From the NCBI GenBank assembly GCA_964592725.1, contig CAZQFQ010000038.1:1-12570 (forward strand): DNA of 12,570 bases. Direction: 5' to 3'. Below the pieces are notes generated by a model. That model saw nothing but the letters and a program-made list of their open reading frames with translations. It did no database searches and had not been told where the DNA came from. Positions 5,336 through 12,097 of the stretch are shown here, piece by piece. Positions within the stretch are counted from its first letter, which is position 1, and every line of letters starts with the position of its first letter. A program made the translations under genes and the position numbers. The stretch is from PALSA-1336 sp964592725. Its GTDB lineage: Bacteria > Patescibacteriota > Doudnabacteria > UBA920.

Positions 5336-6388
5336 ATGAATAAGCTGGAACGAATATTGGCCCGATACGATTATCAAACCCCCAAACAGTTAATCGCCCA
5401 AAAACCCGCCGCGCCAAGGGATGCCGCGCGGCTTTTGGTTTATGACAGGCGGGATAAAAAAGTCAGGTTTAATACTTTTAAAAATCTTGGCAAATATCTC
5501 CCGAAAAATTCCGTACTCGTTTTTAACAAAACCAAAGTCTGGCCGGCCAGGCTTATTGTGGTCAAACCAACAGGCGGAAAAGTGGAATTACTTTACATAT
5601 CGCACGATAAAAATTTTATCAAAGTATTAGCAAACAAAAAATTGCCCATAGGTTCCAAGGAGAGCTTTTTTCTCGGCCGAGAAAAAAGCTCTCCAATAAC
5701 TTTTACAGTAACCAATAAAATCGGCCAGTTTTATTTTCTTAAACCCTCGTTTCCTTTATCGCAAATTCCAAAAATCCTGCGGCATTACGGCATAACGCCG
5801 CTGCCGCCATACATCAAAAATTCTCCTCTGACGGAAATCCAGAGGCGTAAAGAATATCAATCAATTTTCGCCAAAACCGGCCTGTCCGTTGCCGCGCCGA
5901 CGGCAAGCCTGCATTTTACAAAAAGGCTGATAAAAAATCTGCGGCGGCGGGGGATTGAGATAAAATTTGTACAACTGGATGTCGGTTTGGGAACTTTCGC
6001 GCCCTTGCGCGGCGATAATATCAAAACCGGCAAACTCCACCGGGAATTTTATAAAATTGATAAATCAACGGCAAAGTTTCTTACTCTCGCTAAAAAACAA
6101 GGGCGTCCGATTATCGCCGTGGGAACTACTGTCGTGCGTACTTTGGAATCCGCCGCGCAAAATCTAAGGCTGACAAAACTTTCCGGAGACACGGAATTGT
6201 TTATCCGCGAAAATTATAAATTTAAATTTGTTGACGGCATAATTACTAACTTCCACGTCCCTAAGAGCAGTTTAATGATGCTTGTTTCGGCATTTCTTGG
6301 CAAAAAAACTCTGCTAAACCTCTATCAAAAAGCGCTAAAGAAAAAGTTCCGGTTTTTTTCTTTTGGCGACGGAATGCTGATAGTTTAA
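5336..6388 (+). CDS. queA: S-adenosylmethionine:tRNA ribosyltransferase-isomerase
   Basis: QueA transfers and isomerises the ribosyl part of SAM onto preQ1 at tRNA position 34, giving epoxyqueuosine. The 350 residues are normal for the family. Recognisable stretches are the N-terminal YDYxxPKQLIAQKPAAPRDAARLLV (about 11-35), NKTKVWPARL (usually NDTRVIPARL; here Asp is Lys), GGKVELL, YGITPLPPYIK, LDVGLGTFAPL, and near the C-terminus DTELFIRENYKFKFVDG with ITNFHVPKSSLMMLVSAF. A perfect 36-bp palindrome encodes about 12 residues (KESFFLGREKSS) in a variable loop. There is no Shine-Dalgarno; the start lies 2 bp after the HAD stop, so coupling is likely. Other queuosine genes are not in the window. 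Confidence 0.96.
   Translation: MNKLERILARYDYQTPKQLIAQKPAAPRDAARLLVYDRRDKKVRFNTFKNLGKYLPKNSVLVFNKTKVWPARLIVVKPTGGKVELLYISHDKNFIKVLANKKLPIGSKESFFLGREKSSPITFTVTNKIGQFYFLKPSFPLSQIPKILRHYGITPLPPYIKNSPLTEIQRRKEYQSIFAKTGLSVAAPTASLHFTKRLIKNLRRRGIEIKFVQLDVGLGTFAPLRGDNIKTGKLHREFYKIDKSTAKFLTLAKKQGRPIIAVGTTVVRTLESAAQNLRLTKLSGDTELFIRENYKFKFVDGIITNFHVPKSSLMMLVSAFLGKKTLLNLYQKALKKKFRFFSFGDGMLIV
5659..5694. repeat. Perfect 36-bp palindrome inside queA
   Basis: GGAGAGCTTTTTTCTCGG pairs base for base with its complement at 5677-5694, with no loop. It is read in frame within QueA. The centre CTCGGCCGAG is shared with the palindrome at 1530-1569, while the outer arms differ. The two may belong to one family in which only the core is conserved. 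Confidence 0.9.
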
Positions 6389-6397
6389 ATGAACAAA

Positions 6398-6480
6398 AAT
6401 GACAAAATTGACATAAATGACAAAAATAAAACACATCCTCATTTTTGTCATTTTTTTAATTTTTGCTCAATTTTGTCATT
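6398..6480. repeat. Nested inverted repeat after queA, probable terminator
   Basis: Outer arms of 14 bp (6398-6411 with 6467-6480) and inner arms of 13 bp (6415-6427 with 6441-6453) are both perfect and are variants of one word, AATGACAAAA. The inner hairpin has a 13-nt loop and is followed by a T run (6451-6457), so it could end the rarA-HAD-queA transcript. The repeated word suggests slippage or a simple-repeat element. The rest of the gap up to the HU promoter (6481-6604) is AT-rich with no gene seen. Confidence 0.7.
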
Positions 6481-6604
6481 ATTCAACTGTGGATATTTCG
6501 TATTGGTGAAAATTTTTCAATCCCTCCGAAAATTAAATAATTTAATAAATCCTTTTAAATAAGCCAAATATATATCATTAGCCCAGTTAAATTTGCCTTT
6601 TCTC

Positions 6605-6653
6605 TTGACAATAACAAAAAAAGCTTGATTTTATTGGGTTTTTTAGTTAATAT
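6605..6653 (+). promoter_or_regulatory. Promoter region of the HU-family gene
   Basis: Two overlapping choices are visible. TTGATT (6625-6630), 17 bp and TAATAT (6648-6653) is the better-placed pair. A perfect TTGACA -35 lies at 6605-6610, but its -10 at about 6628-6633 is poor. Transcription would start near 6660. The gene has a clear ribosome binding site, AGGGAG at 6677-6682, 8 nt before the ATG and the best in the window, in keeping with an abundant protein. Confidence 0.6.
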
Positions 6654-6690
6654 TTAATCGGAAAGCAATTAATTAAAGGGAGACAAAAAT

Positions 6691-6963
6691 ATGACAAAGT
6701 CAGAAATCTTGCAGGCCCTGGCTGAAAAGCTGGGAATCACCCGCAAACAGGTTAGTGAGTATATGGACGCCATGGTCGAAATGGCATACGCCGTAACCAA
6801 AAAAGAAGGTGAATTCGTAATTCCCGGCATGGGCAAACTCCAAAAAAAGCACCGCGATGCCAGAATGGGCCGCAACCCAGCCACCGGAGCTTCCATCCAA
6901 ATTCCGGCCAAAACCGTATTAAAGTTCCGCGTTGCCAAACAGGCCAAAGACGCTATCTTGTAA
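6691..6963 (+). CDS. HU-family nucleoid DNA-binding protein
   Basis: A 90-residue protein of the HU/IHF family, small basic dimers that bend and compact DNA. The N-terminal helices (TKSEILQALAEKLGITRKQV) form the dimer core. The beta-arm region shows the family signature FVIPGMGKL and ARMGRNPATGASIQIPAKTVLKF (about 56-81), where the Pro at the arm tip intercalates into DNA. The C-terminal helix AKQAKDAIL ends the protein. It is monocistronic, with its own promoter, a strong Shine-Dalgarno and a terminator 10 bp after the stop. HU homodimer or an IHF-like variant cannot be told apart here. Confidence 0.95.
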   Translation: MTKSEILQALAEKLGITRKQVSEYMDAMVEMAYAVTKKEGEFVIPGMGKLQKKHRDARMGRNPATGASIQIPAKTVLKFRVAKQAKDAIL

Positions 6964-6972
6964 TCCAATATT

Positions 6973-7007
6973 AAAACCCTTCCTATTTATCGGGAAGGGT
7001 TTTTTTA
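6973..7007 (+). terminator. Intrinsic terminator of the HU-family gene
   Basis: AAACCCTTCC (6974-6983) pairs with GGAAGGGTTT (6993-7002) around a 9-nt loop. The T run continues to 7006. The next promoter begins within 15 bp. Confidence 0.9.
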
Positions 7008-7019
7008 TTGCCCGTTTTG

Positions 7020-7028
7020 TGGTATAAT
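7020..7028 (+). promoter_or_regulatory. Extended -10 promoter of the YjbQ-family gene
   Basis: TGGTATAAT is a perfect extended -10. The -35 position falls in the T run of the preceding terminator and is not conserved. The predicted start is about 7035, 40 nt before the ATG. Confidence 0.7.
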
Positions 7029-7074
7029 ACAGAAAAGTTGATCCTTAAGGCCGACAAAAGAAAAATAAATCAAA

Positions 7075-7515
7075 ATGGAAAATTCTTTAAAAAAGATCGC
7101 CTTAGAAACAAAAAAGCAGTTTGAAATAATAGATATTACCGACCGCGTAAGAAAAATCGCGGCGGAAAGCGGAGTTAAAAGCGGCGCGGCCATAATATTT
7201 TGCCCGCATACCACGGCCGGGGTTAGGCTTAACCACAACGAGCCATTGCTGATGCAGGACATTATGAAGATGCTCTACCGGCTTGTGCCCATAGACGCCA
7301 ACTACAGCCACGATTTATTTGAAGTCAGGCAAAACGTGGCGCCTAACGAGCGAAGTAACGGCCACGCGCACGTTAAAGCTTTTTTGTTGGGTTCGTCCGA
7401 AACAGTCCCTATAGAAAATTCCGTATTGTCCCTCGGCTCCAAACAAAGCATTTTTTTTGTGGAGATGGACGGCGGGCGAACACGCGAGGTTCAAATTAAA
7501 ATAATGGGAGAGTAA
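7075..7515 (+). CDS. YjbQ family protein (UPF0047)
   Basis: A 146-residue protein of the YjbQ/UPF0047 family, some members of which have weak thiamine-phosphate synthase activity; the true role is unclear. It has the expected single domain. CPHTTAGV (43-50), NGHAHVKA (95-102) with LGSS (105-108), and VEMDGG (129-134) supply the conserved His, Asn, Glu and Asp residues thought to line the active site. The family's usual HTTAGI and GHxHxKA pattern is intact. No thiamine gene lies nearby. It has its own promoter, and the Shine-Dalgarno is weak. Confidence 0.9.
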   Translation: MENSLKKIALETKKQFEIIDITDRVRKIAAESGVKSGAAIIFCPHTTAGVRLNHNEPLLMQDIMKMLYRLVPIDANYSHDLFEVRQNVAPNERSNGHAHVKAFLLGSSETVPIENSVLSLGSKQSIFFVEMDGGRTREVQIKIMGE

Positions 7516-7518
7516 AAT

Positions 7519-7597
7519 CCACAGATAGACAGACAGAGACAGATGCCTCTGATGAGTAATACAAACTGTGTCATCTGCGCAATCCGTGTATCTGTGA
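7519..7597. repeat. Imperfect palindromic repeat between yjbQ-like and TM-protein genes
   Basis: CACAGATA (7520-7527) is inverted at TATCTGTG (7589-7596), and an inner CAGATG (7540-7545) at CATCTG (7572-7577). The left arm has tandem CAGA units. It starts 4 bp after a stop codon and has no T tract. The form is that of a dispersed intergenic repeat. No other copy is present in the window. Confidence 0.6.
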
Positions 7598-7682
7598 GCT
7601 AACCTTAAGCGGTCGGTCTTAAGATAAAAACCATAAACATCAAATCTATTAAAAACATAAATTAAAAAGAAAGGAAATAAAA

Positions 7683-8366
7683 ATGGATTATACAACATAT
7701 CAGGCTGTGGTGGTCCAAGCCTTGGGAGATTTATATTCCAAGACTTTAACCTACCTGCCCAATCTTGTTGTCGCAATTATAGTCGTTATTATCGGCTGGT
7801 TATTGGCCATCTTCTTAAGCAACATTGTCCGCAAAATTCTGGATGTGATAAAAATTGACCAGCTGGCCAACCAGCTCGGGTTAAAAAATCTTTCGGAAAA
7901 AGCCGGAAGAAAATTAAGCCTGGCCGCTTTGGGCGGATGGCTGGTAAAGTGGTTTTTCTTTTTGGGGAGCTTTATTGCCGCCGCCGACATTTTGGGCCTC
8001 CAGCAGGTTTCAACTTTTCTTTATCAGGATGTGCTGGGTTACGCCGGCTATGTGATTGCCGCCATGGCAATTTTGCTGTTGGGAATTTTGGCCGCCAAAT
8101 TTTTTGAGGAAATTGTCGTCGCTACTGTTAAAGCCAGCGGGCTGCATAACGGCCAGTCCCTGGGGACTATCACCAAATGGGCAATTTTGGTTTTTACCGT
8201 AATTGCCGCGTTATCCCAATTGCAAATCGCCACCGCTTTCTTGCAGGATTTATTCCGGGCCATAGTGGCCATGCTGGCCATTGCCGGCGGCCTGGCCTTT
8301 GGCTTAGGCGGCAGGGATCACGCTAAAAAAGTTCTGGACAATATAGAAAACAGCTTAAAATCTTAG
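7683..8366 (+). CDS. Small membrane protein with conserved TM-helix repeats (MscS-like channel relative)
   Basis: A 227-residue integral membrane protein. Hydrophobic segments lie at about 24-47, 82-104, 119-141, 163-183 and 188-208. The ending AIAGGLAFGLGGRDHAKKVLDNI resembles the conserved TM-helix repeat proteins (Pfam TM_helix, PF05552) and the pore region of MscS-type mechanosensitive channels. It lacks the beta and C-terminal domains of full MscS, as is usual for this small class. The role is likely a channel or membrane structure factor; function is not established. Start choice rests on AAAGGA at 7670-7675, 7 nt before the ATG. No separate promoter stands out in the 167-bp gap, so it may be read from the yjbQ-like gene. 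Confidence 0.82.
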   Translation: MDYTTYQAVVVQALGDLYSKTLTYLPNLVVAIIVVIIGWLLAIFLSNIVRKILDVIKIDQLANQLGLKNLSEKAGRKLSLAALGGWLVKWFFFLGSFIAAADILGLQQVSTFLYQDVLGYAGYVIAAMAILLLGILAAKFFEEIVVATVKASGLHNGQSLGTITKWAILVFTVIAALSQLQIATAFLQDLFRAIVAMLAIAGGLAFGLGGRDHAKKVLDNIENSLKS

Positions 8367-8393
8367 GGTTTAGCGAAAAAATATAAATTAGTT

Positions 8394-8399
8394 TATAAT
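8394..8399 (+). promoter_or_regulatory. Probable -10 of mltG
   Basis: TATAAT is perfect, but the -35 position 17 bp upstream (about 8371-8376) is poor and no extended -10 TG is present. Transcription would begin near 8406, 48 nt before the ATG. There is no strong Shine-Dalgarno. Confidence 0.5.
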
Positions 8400-8453
8400 G
8401 CTTAAGCGATGTTTTACTACAGCGTAATGTTTTGATTTAATTGAGATTTATCC

Positions 8454-9278
8454 ATGATTAAAAAGGTTCTGATTATATTTATACTGTTTTTACTTATCTT
8501 AGGCGGAGTTGGCATTTACGGCGCGTTAAAGTTCAGAGATCAAATTAGGCAGGAGAGGCTAACAGCAAAAGCGCCGCAAGCCAGCGTGACTTTTTTGGAA
8601 GGCTGGAGTAACAATAACATAGCAGATTATTTGCAGAAACAGGGGATTACGTCATCCGCTGATTTTTTGTTAAGCTTAAAAAATTTCAATACCGCGGCTT
8701 ATCAAAACATTTTGCCAAAGGAGGCGGACGGGAGTTTGGAAGGATTTATTTTTCCCGACACGTATTTTATCCCCCAAAATCCTCCGGCCGGCCGGAACAT
8801 CGGCGATGTGATAATAACAAAAGCTTTGGATAATTTTACGCAAAAAATCACGCCCCAGATGCTCTCGCAGGCGCAATCCCAAGGGATGAGTTTGTATCAG
8901 ATTATTACCCTCGCGTCCATTATAGAAAAAGAGTCGGGCGGCAACCAGGATGATAGGAAAATGATCGCGGGAGTCTTTTATAACCGCTTAAAAGCCGGCA
9001 TGTCGCTGGAAAGCGACGCCACGGTAAGCTTTGCGGTTGGTCATTCCCCGATAACAACTGCTGACACGCAAATAGACTCGCCCTACAACACCTACAAATA
9101 CAAGGGCCTGCCGCCGGGACCCATTTGCAACCCGGGGCTAAATTCCATTATGGCCGCGCTTTATCCCACGGCGAGCAATTATTTATATTTTTTGACCGTC
9201 CCGCAAACCGGTCGCGCGGTATTTGCCCAGACTTACGACGAACACCTGGCGAATAAACAAAAATATTTAAGCCATTAA
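8454..9278 (+). CDS. mltG: Endolytic murein transglycosylase MltG (YceG-like)
   Basis: MltG cuts nascent glycan strands at the inner membrane and sets their length. The protein has 274 residues, shorter than the roughly 340 of E. coli. A single N-terminal membrane anchor spans about 4-24, placing the catalytic domain outside. A LysM-like portion (about 43-85) precedes LEGFIFPDTY (95-104). The catalytic Glu is E158 in ASIIEKE, equivalent to E218 of E. coli. FYNRL, LESDATV, SPYNTYKYKGLPPGPICNPG (209-228) and the C-terminal YFLTVPQTG complete the family pattern. The gene ends the + strand block, and the nearest good terminator is 264 bp downstream. Confidence 0.95.
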   Translation: MIKKVLIIFILFLLILGGVGIYGALKFRDQIRQERLTAKAPQASVTFLEGWSNNNIADYLQKQGITSSADFLLSLKNFNTAAYQNILPKEADGSLEGFIFPDTYFIPQNPPAGRNIGDVIITKALDNFTQKITPQMLSQAQSQGMSLYQIITLASIIEKESGGNQDDRKMIAGVFYNRLKAGMSLESDATVSFAVGHSPITTADTQIDSPYNTYKYKGLPPGPICNPGLNSIMAALYPTASNYLYFLTVPQTGRAVFAQTYDEHLANKQKYLSH

Positions 9279-9288
9279 AAACCCGGGA

Positions 9289-9333
9289 AGATATTGATAG
9301 ATATTTATTGATATATTGATATTAGGATATTGA
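9289..9333. repeat. AT-rich degenerate tandem repeat of GATATTGAT type
   Basis: The words GATATTGAT, GATATATTGATATT and GGATATTGAG recur within 45 bp directly after mltG. It is low-complexity, with no coding potential seen. Together with the next two entries it fills most of the 400-bp gap up to the TPR gene. Confidence 0.6.
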
Positions 9334-9379
9334 GTGGGTACTTATTTAATATCCGAAATTCCCTTTCTCTAAAACCTAA

Positions 9380-9508
9380 GGCTATAAAACCGCACAAATC
9401 CCTTATGCCGCAAGGCTTTTTGAAGATTTTGTGGTCAAAACACCCCAGTTGGTGGAGATTTTCAAAAACAGGTGGAACTTGATTTATGATGAGAATTTTA
9501 GATTATAA
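9380..9508 (+). pseudogene. Relic of a protein C-terminus, copy A
   Basis: A frame open from 9380 to TAA 9506-9508 reads 42 residues ending VEIFKNRWNLIYDENFRL, with no start codon and a stop just before it. The last 18 residues match copy B (10931-10984) at 11 of 18 positions, most others being conservative. DNA identity over 60 bp is 45/60. Conservation favours protein over DNA, so this is probably the 3' end of a decayed gene. The family is not recognised. Confidence 0.5.
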
Positions 9509-9513
9509 AGAAT

Positions 9514-9534
9514 AAATGGGGACATGACCCATTT
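9514..9534. repeat. REP-like short palindrome
   Basis: AAATGGG (9514-9520) pairs with CCCATTT (9528-9534) around GACATGA. The word GGGGACATGACCC resembles palindromes that I recall around REP-associated IS200-like transposases in environmental genomes. No such transposase is in the window, so the link is tentative. Confidence 0.35.
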
Positions 9535-9541
9535 TAGTACT

Positions 9542-9567
9542 AAAAAAACCGCGAAGGCGGTTTTTTT
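9542..9567. terminator. Bidirectional terminator between mltG and the TPR gene
   Basis: AAAAAAACCGC (9542-9552) pairs perfectly with GCGGTTTTTTT (9557-9567) around the loop GAAG. It has a T run on either strand, so it can stop both mltG transcription and the converging TPR transcript. A second hairpin, GCCCC-GAA-GGGGC (9582-9594), follows. Confidence 0.92.
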
Positions 9568-9679
9568 GCATGCACTCCGTAGCCCCGAAGGGGCGAAGAA
9601 GTGGTGGAGCACATCGGGAGCCAGGGATAACCATTCTCTCGTTAGTAAGCGAAATTTATTTTGCGATTGTTAAGTTGAA

Positions 9680-10774
9680 TTATGGTTTTGGTAATTCACG
9701 TACCCCTTTGGAAGCTTGTCTGTTTACGGGGAGGGATCTATAAGTTCTGCCCCAGAGTGTATTTCTATAAAGGCCGGATTCTAAATCATCAGCTTGATCC
9801 ACTCGGTAGCCATCCACACCTGACAAGATGTCCTCACTAAGTTGTTCCCTCAATGCGGGCCACGCCGGATGGTTAGGAGATATGGCTTTAAGCAAACCCA
9901 GGGTTGTTATTTTGAATTTCTCATCCCGATTGGCAGGAACGCCCGACTGTATGAGTTCTAAAATTTGGCTTAAAGCTTTAGCGCTATCTCCTTTGAGGTA
10001 GAAAATTTTTGCAGACAGGTATTTTGCAATATTGTTTTCAGGATCAAATGTTAACACCTGGGCTAGGCATGTCTGCGCTTTATCATAGTATTTAGCTTGC
10101 ATATAAAGTTTGGCCAATAGGCTGAGACAGATTGGATCCCGTGGATTTAATTTACAAGCTTTCCGGAGCTCCGCTTCTGCCTCAGAATTTTTTCCCTCTT
10201 TTAGCAGTGAAGCCCCATAACAAGTAATAGTTTTAATATCCTCAGGGTTTAGTTCGATTGCCCGCTTAAAGAATTGCTCCGATTCTTCAAAATTTCCGGT
10301 TAAGCTGGCAACCATGGCCGCGTTAGATAAATTTATGGCGTTATTGGGGCTGCGCTTTATGGCTTCTTTAAATATAGCTAAAGCTTCAGCCAATTTACCG
10401 TTTTGGAATAAAACGGTTGCGTAGCCTGATAAAATAATTTTGTCCTGCGGTAATAATGAATACGCTTGTGAATAATAATCCTCTGCCTGCGCAGAATTAT
10501 GGCGCAGGTTGGCAAAATAACCCAATAAGCCCAAAGCATTGGCTTTAGGGTCTTTGCCCCTTGCGCTCATGACTTCCTGTGATAAGGCCTGTTCAGCGGC
10601 TTCAATTGTAAGCTCGCCTGCATGAAAAGCGGCCAAGGTTTTTTGGGCAAAACTTAACGTCGGGGTAGAGGCATCTCTAATAGGAGAGCCTTCCTTTGTC
10701 ACAGAAGTTTCTGGGCTGTTGATATTTGGTCCTTCGACGGCATTAGAAGTCTGTTTCTTAAATTCTTTGACCAT
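9680..10774 (-). CDS. Tetratricopeptide-repeat protein
   Basis: A 364-residue protein without signal peptide or membrane segment, so probably cytoplasmic. Residues 1-40 are polar and probably disordered. Residues 43-73 are helical. Six consecutive 34-residue TPR units follow at about 77-110, 111-144, 145-178, 179-212, 213-246 and 247-280, each ending in a Pro-turn (LPQD, SPNN, NPED, NPRD, DPEN). The remaining 80 residues show no known motif. TPR arrays bind protein partners, and the partner here is unknown. No clear Shine-Dalgarno precedes the ATG at 10774. It converges on mltG, and protein-end relics lie on both sides. O-GlcNAc transferase-like TPR arrays look similar, but no catalytic domain is present. 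Confidence 0.88.
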   Translation of the reverse strand: MVKEFKKQTSNAVEGPNINSPETSVTKEGSPIRDASTPTLSFAQKTLAAFHAGELTIEAAEQALSQEVMSARGKDPKANALGLLGYFANLRHNSAQAEDYYSQAYSLLPQDKIILSGYATVLFQNGKLAEALAIFKEAIKRSPNNAINLSNAAMVASLTGNFEESEQFFKRAIELNPEDIKTITCYGASLLKEGKNSEAEAELRKACKLNPRDPICLSLLAKLYMQAKYYDKAQTCLAQVLTFDPENNIAKYLSAKIFYLKGDSAKALSQILELIQSGVPANRDEKFKITTLGLLKAISPNHPAWPALREQLSEDILSGVDGYRVDQADDLESGLYRNTLWGRTYRSLPVNRQASKGVRELPKP

Positions 10775-10810
10775 ATGTCGATATTCTGATTTTTATTAAT
10801 AAGAAGTGGT

Positions 10811-10926
10811 CGACTCGTCGTCTGACGCCTCGCTCAGGATATTTGACTCGTTTTTACTTATTAGGTGGTCGGAGCCCTTTAGGGCGCAGACCATGAGCGA
10901 GCTTTGGCGTTAGCCAAAGCGAGTCG
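10811..10926. repeat. Nested inverted repeats in the gap between TPR and 259-residue genes
   Basis: CGACTCG (10811-10817) pairs with CGAGTCG (10920-10926), and CTCGCTC (10829-10835) with GAGCGAG (10895-10901). Inside lie hairpins GCTTTGGC-GTTA-GCCAAAGC (10901-10920) and GCCCT-TT-AGGGC (10874-10885), the latter enclosed by TGGTC and GACCA (10866-10870, 10889-10893). Some of these compete for the same bases. This could be a structured RNA, a regulatory site for the TPR gene or a decayed element. No T-tract terminator is evident. Confidence 0.55.
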
Positions 10927-10927
10927 A

Positions 10928-11008
10928 ATGGTGGAGATTTTAGAAAATCGGTGGAACTTTTTGCACGATGAAATCTTTAAATTATATGGTCTAATGAATA
11001 CTAACTAA
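10928..11008 (+). pseudogene. Relic of a protein C-terminus, copy B
   Basis: The frame reads M-VEILENRWNFLHDEIFKL and then YGLMNTN before TAA 11006-11008. It is open back to 10883, with no credible upstream gene. It matches copy A (9452-9505) on the same strand. The 3' end overlaps the stop of the 259-residue gene on the other strand by a few bases. It is too short to be a gene; a relic is the simplest reading. A small expressed frame starting at ATG 10928 (26 residues) cannot be excluded. Confidence 0.45.
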
Positions 11009-11780
11009 TATTTGCAGTATACTGTTCAAGACAATTAAAAATGTTAATAGTTAAAGCGTGATAATCCTTTATGAATGTGCACGCATCAACATCCGGTATC
11101 CTGTCTAAAAAACTCAAACCTTTATAACTTGCCTTTATTCTCATAACGTATAAATAATCAAAAAAACAAAATTTTCTCGTTGTTCTAAATTTAAGAAGCT
11201 TAGCCCTTCCTTCTACTGTTCTCAAATTTAAGCCATTTACTCTCTGATAATCATTGTGGCTTTCTGTCGCAATTTTTTTCATCGCTAACTTAAATAATGT
11301 CTCATCAGAAACATTCATTCTTAGGTGTTCACCAATTTCTTCAGTAAAATTTAAAATATTTCTGTCTGCCAATAAATTAAAATAATGATTGTTAAATTGC
11401 ATAGCACGCTCTTCAATTTTTTTACCAAAGCTTGCCATACAATCAATATGTTTTATACTTAAGAGGTGTTTGTCACCTGACTCTAAATATTCTATAACTG
11501 AAAGTTGGTGGTAAATTAAGTAGTAGGATTTTATCGGAATCCATAACAAAGCTGGATTTGCATAACTTGTATCCAAATCAACTACTTTTAAATCTTCGTC
11601 CAAAGATTTTTTTATTAAATCAATAAGGACTTTCTTTTTTACAAAATAAGGGTCGTCGTAACTGCCTTTTAAGCCTTGAGAGTTAGAAGTAATTTTTAGC
11701 CCCTCAGAGTGGCGACTAAAAAAGTTTAAATATTTATAATGAGTTACAAAAGCAACCTCTATTGCGTCTAAGTTGCCCAT
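11001..11780 (-). CDS. Uncharacterised 259-residue protein, weakly HEPN-like
   Basis: Not confidently recognised. It is mostly helical by composition and has no signal peptide or membrane segment. The stretch NPALLWIPIKSYYLIYHQL (75-93), followed by a Gly/Asp turn and a helix with conserved-looking His (H105, H111), resembles the YYxxYH helices of HEPN proteins. The C-terminal TTRKFCFFDYLYVMRIKASY (200-219) resembles the second helical half of such domains. The Rx4-6H nuclease signature is not clearly present, so the comparison is weak. The gene is AT-rich compared with positions 300-9300. The frame stays open 14 codons above the ATG, without another start codon, to a TAA at 11823-11825. AGGA lies about 14 nt upstream. 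It is the last gene of a - strand set below a DNA methyltransferase. Confidence 0.7.
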   Translation of the reverse strand: MGNLDAIEVAFVTHYKYLNFFSRHSEGLKITSNSQGLKGSYDDPYFVKKKVLIDLIKKSLDEDLKVVDLDTSYANPALLWIPIKSYYLIYHQLSVIEYLESGDKHLLSIKHIDCMASFGKKIEERAMQFNNHYFNLLADRNILNFTEEIGEHLRMNVSDETLFKLAMKKIATESHNDYQRVNGLNLRTVEGRAKLLKFRTTRKFCFFDYLYVMRIKASYKGLSFLDRIPDVDACTFIKDYHALTINIFNCLEQYTANIS

Positions 11781-11845
11781 AAAAACAAGAGTTCCTGCCT
11801 TATCAGTTGCTACATCTCCAAATTAGAGTTTGCCAAGGATAAGTC

Positions 11846-12097
11846 TTATTTGAGTTTTGCATTTATAGTTGATTGTAATTGGTCAATTTTAGCTCCTTGT
11901 TCATTTATTTGATTCACCAAGTTTTGAAAGGTGGCTTGAGTAGCCGTAAAATATTGGATTATTAAAGTTATAACTGCAAAACACGCAACCACAATAATGG
12001 CGTACATTATATTTTTTAATGTTTCAAATTCTGAACGAGTAGGATGCTCTCCTCTAGTGGTATCAGTTTGAACTTTTATTTGTTGTTCATCTGGCAT
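11846..12097 (-). CDS. Small membrane protein with C-terminal coiled coil
   Basis: Not recognised. The 83 residues consist of a charged N-terminus (1-27), one strongly hydrophobic segment (about 30-50, MYAIIVVACFAVITLIIQYF) and a heptad-like tail (about 55-83, NLVNQINEQGAKIDQLQSTI), which suggests a membrane-anchored oligomer. The ATG follows directly on the stop codon of the upstream gene (TAAATG), so translation is coupled. Small anchored coiled-coil proteins occur as phage spanin or holin-like proteins and as membrane parts of defence operons. Nothing here decides between them. Confidence 0.7.
   Translation of the reverse strand: MPDEQQIKVQTDTTRGEHPTRSEFETLKNIMYAIIVVACFAVITLIIQYFTATQATFQNLVNQINEQGAKIDQLQSTINAKLK

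Noticed and set aside
6487..6496. DnaA-box-like TGTGGATAT between queA and the HU gene
   Set aside because: A single site with one mismatch, no cluster and no dnaA or dnaN nearby; not evidence for an origin.
309..9278. UGA read as glycine, as in Gracilibacteria and SR1
   Set aside because: None of the intact genes contains an in-frame TGA and glycine uses GGN codons throughout, so the standard bacterial code suffices.
9598..9640. Possible tRNA 3' end on the - strand (GTGCTCCACCA when reversed)
   Set aside because: No T-arm with a TTCRA loop and no matching 5' acceptor strand are found nearby, so it is not a tRNA.
9451..10989. attL/attR pair bounding an integrated TPR cassette
   Set aside because: The two 60-bp copies share only 45 positions, with the differences mostly conservative at protein level, and no integrase is present; decayed paralogous gene ends fit better.
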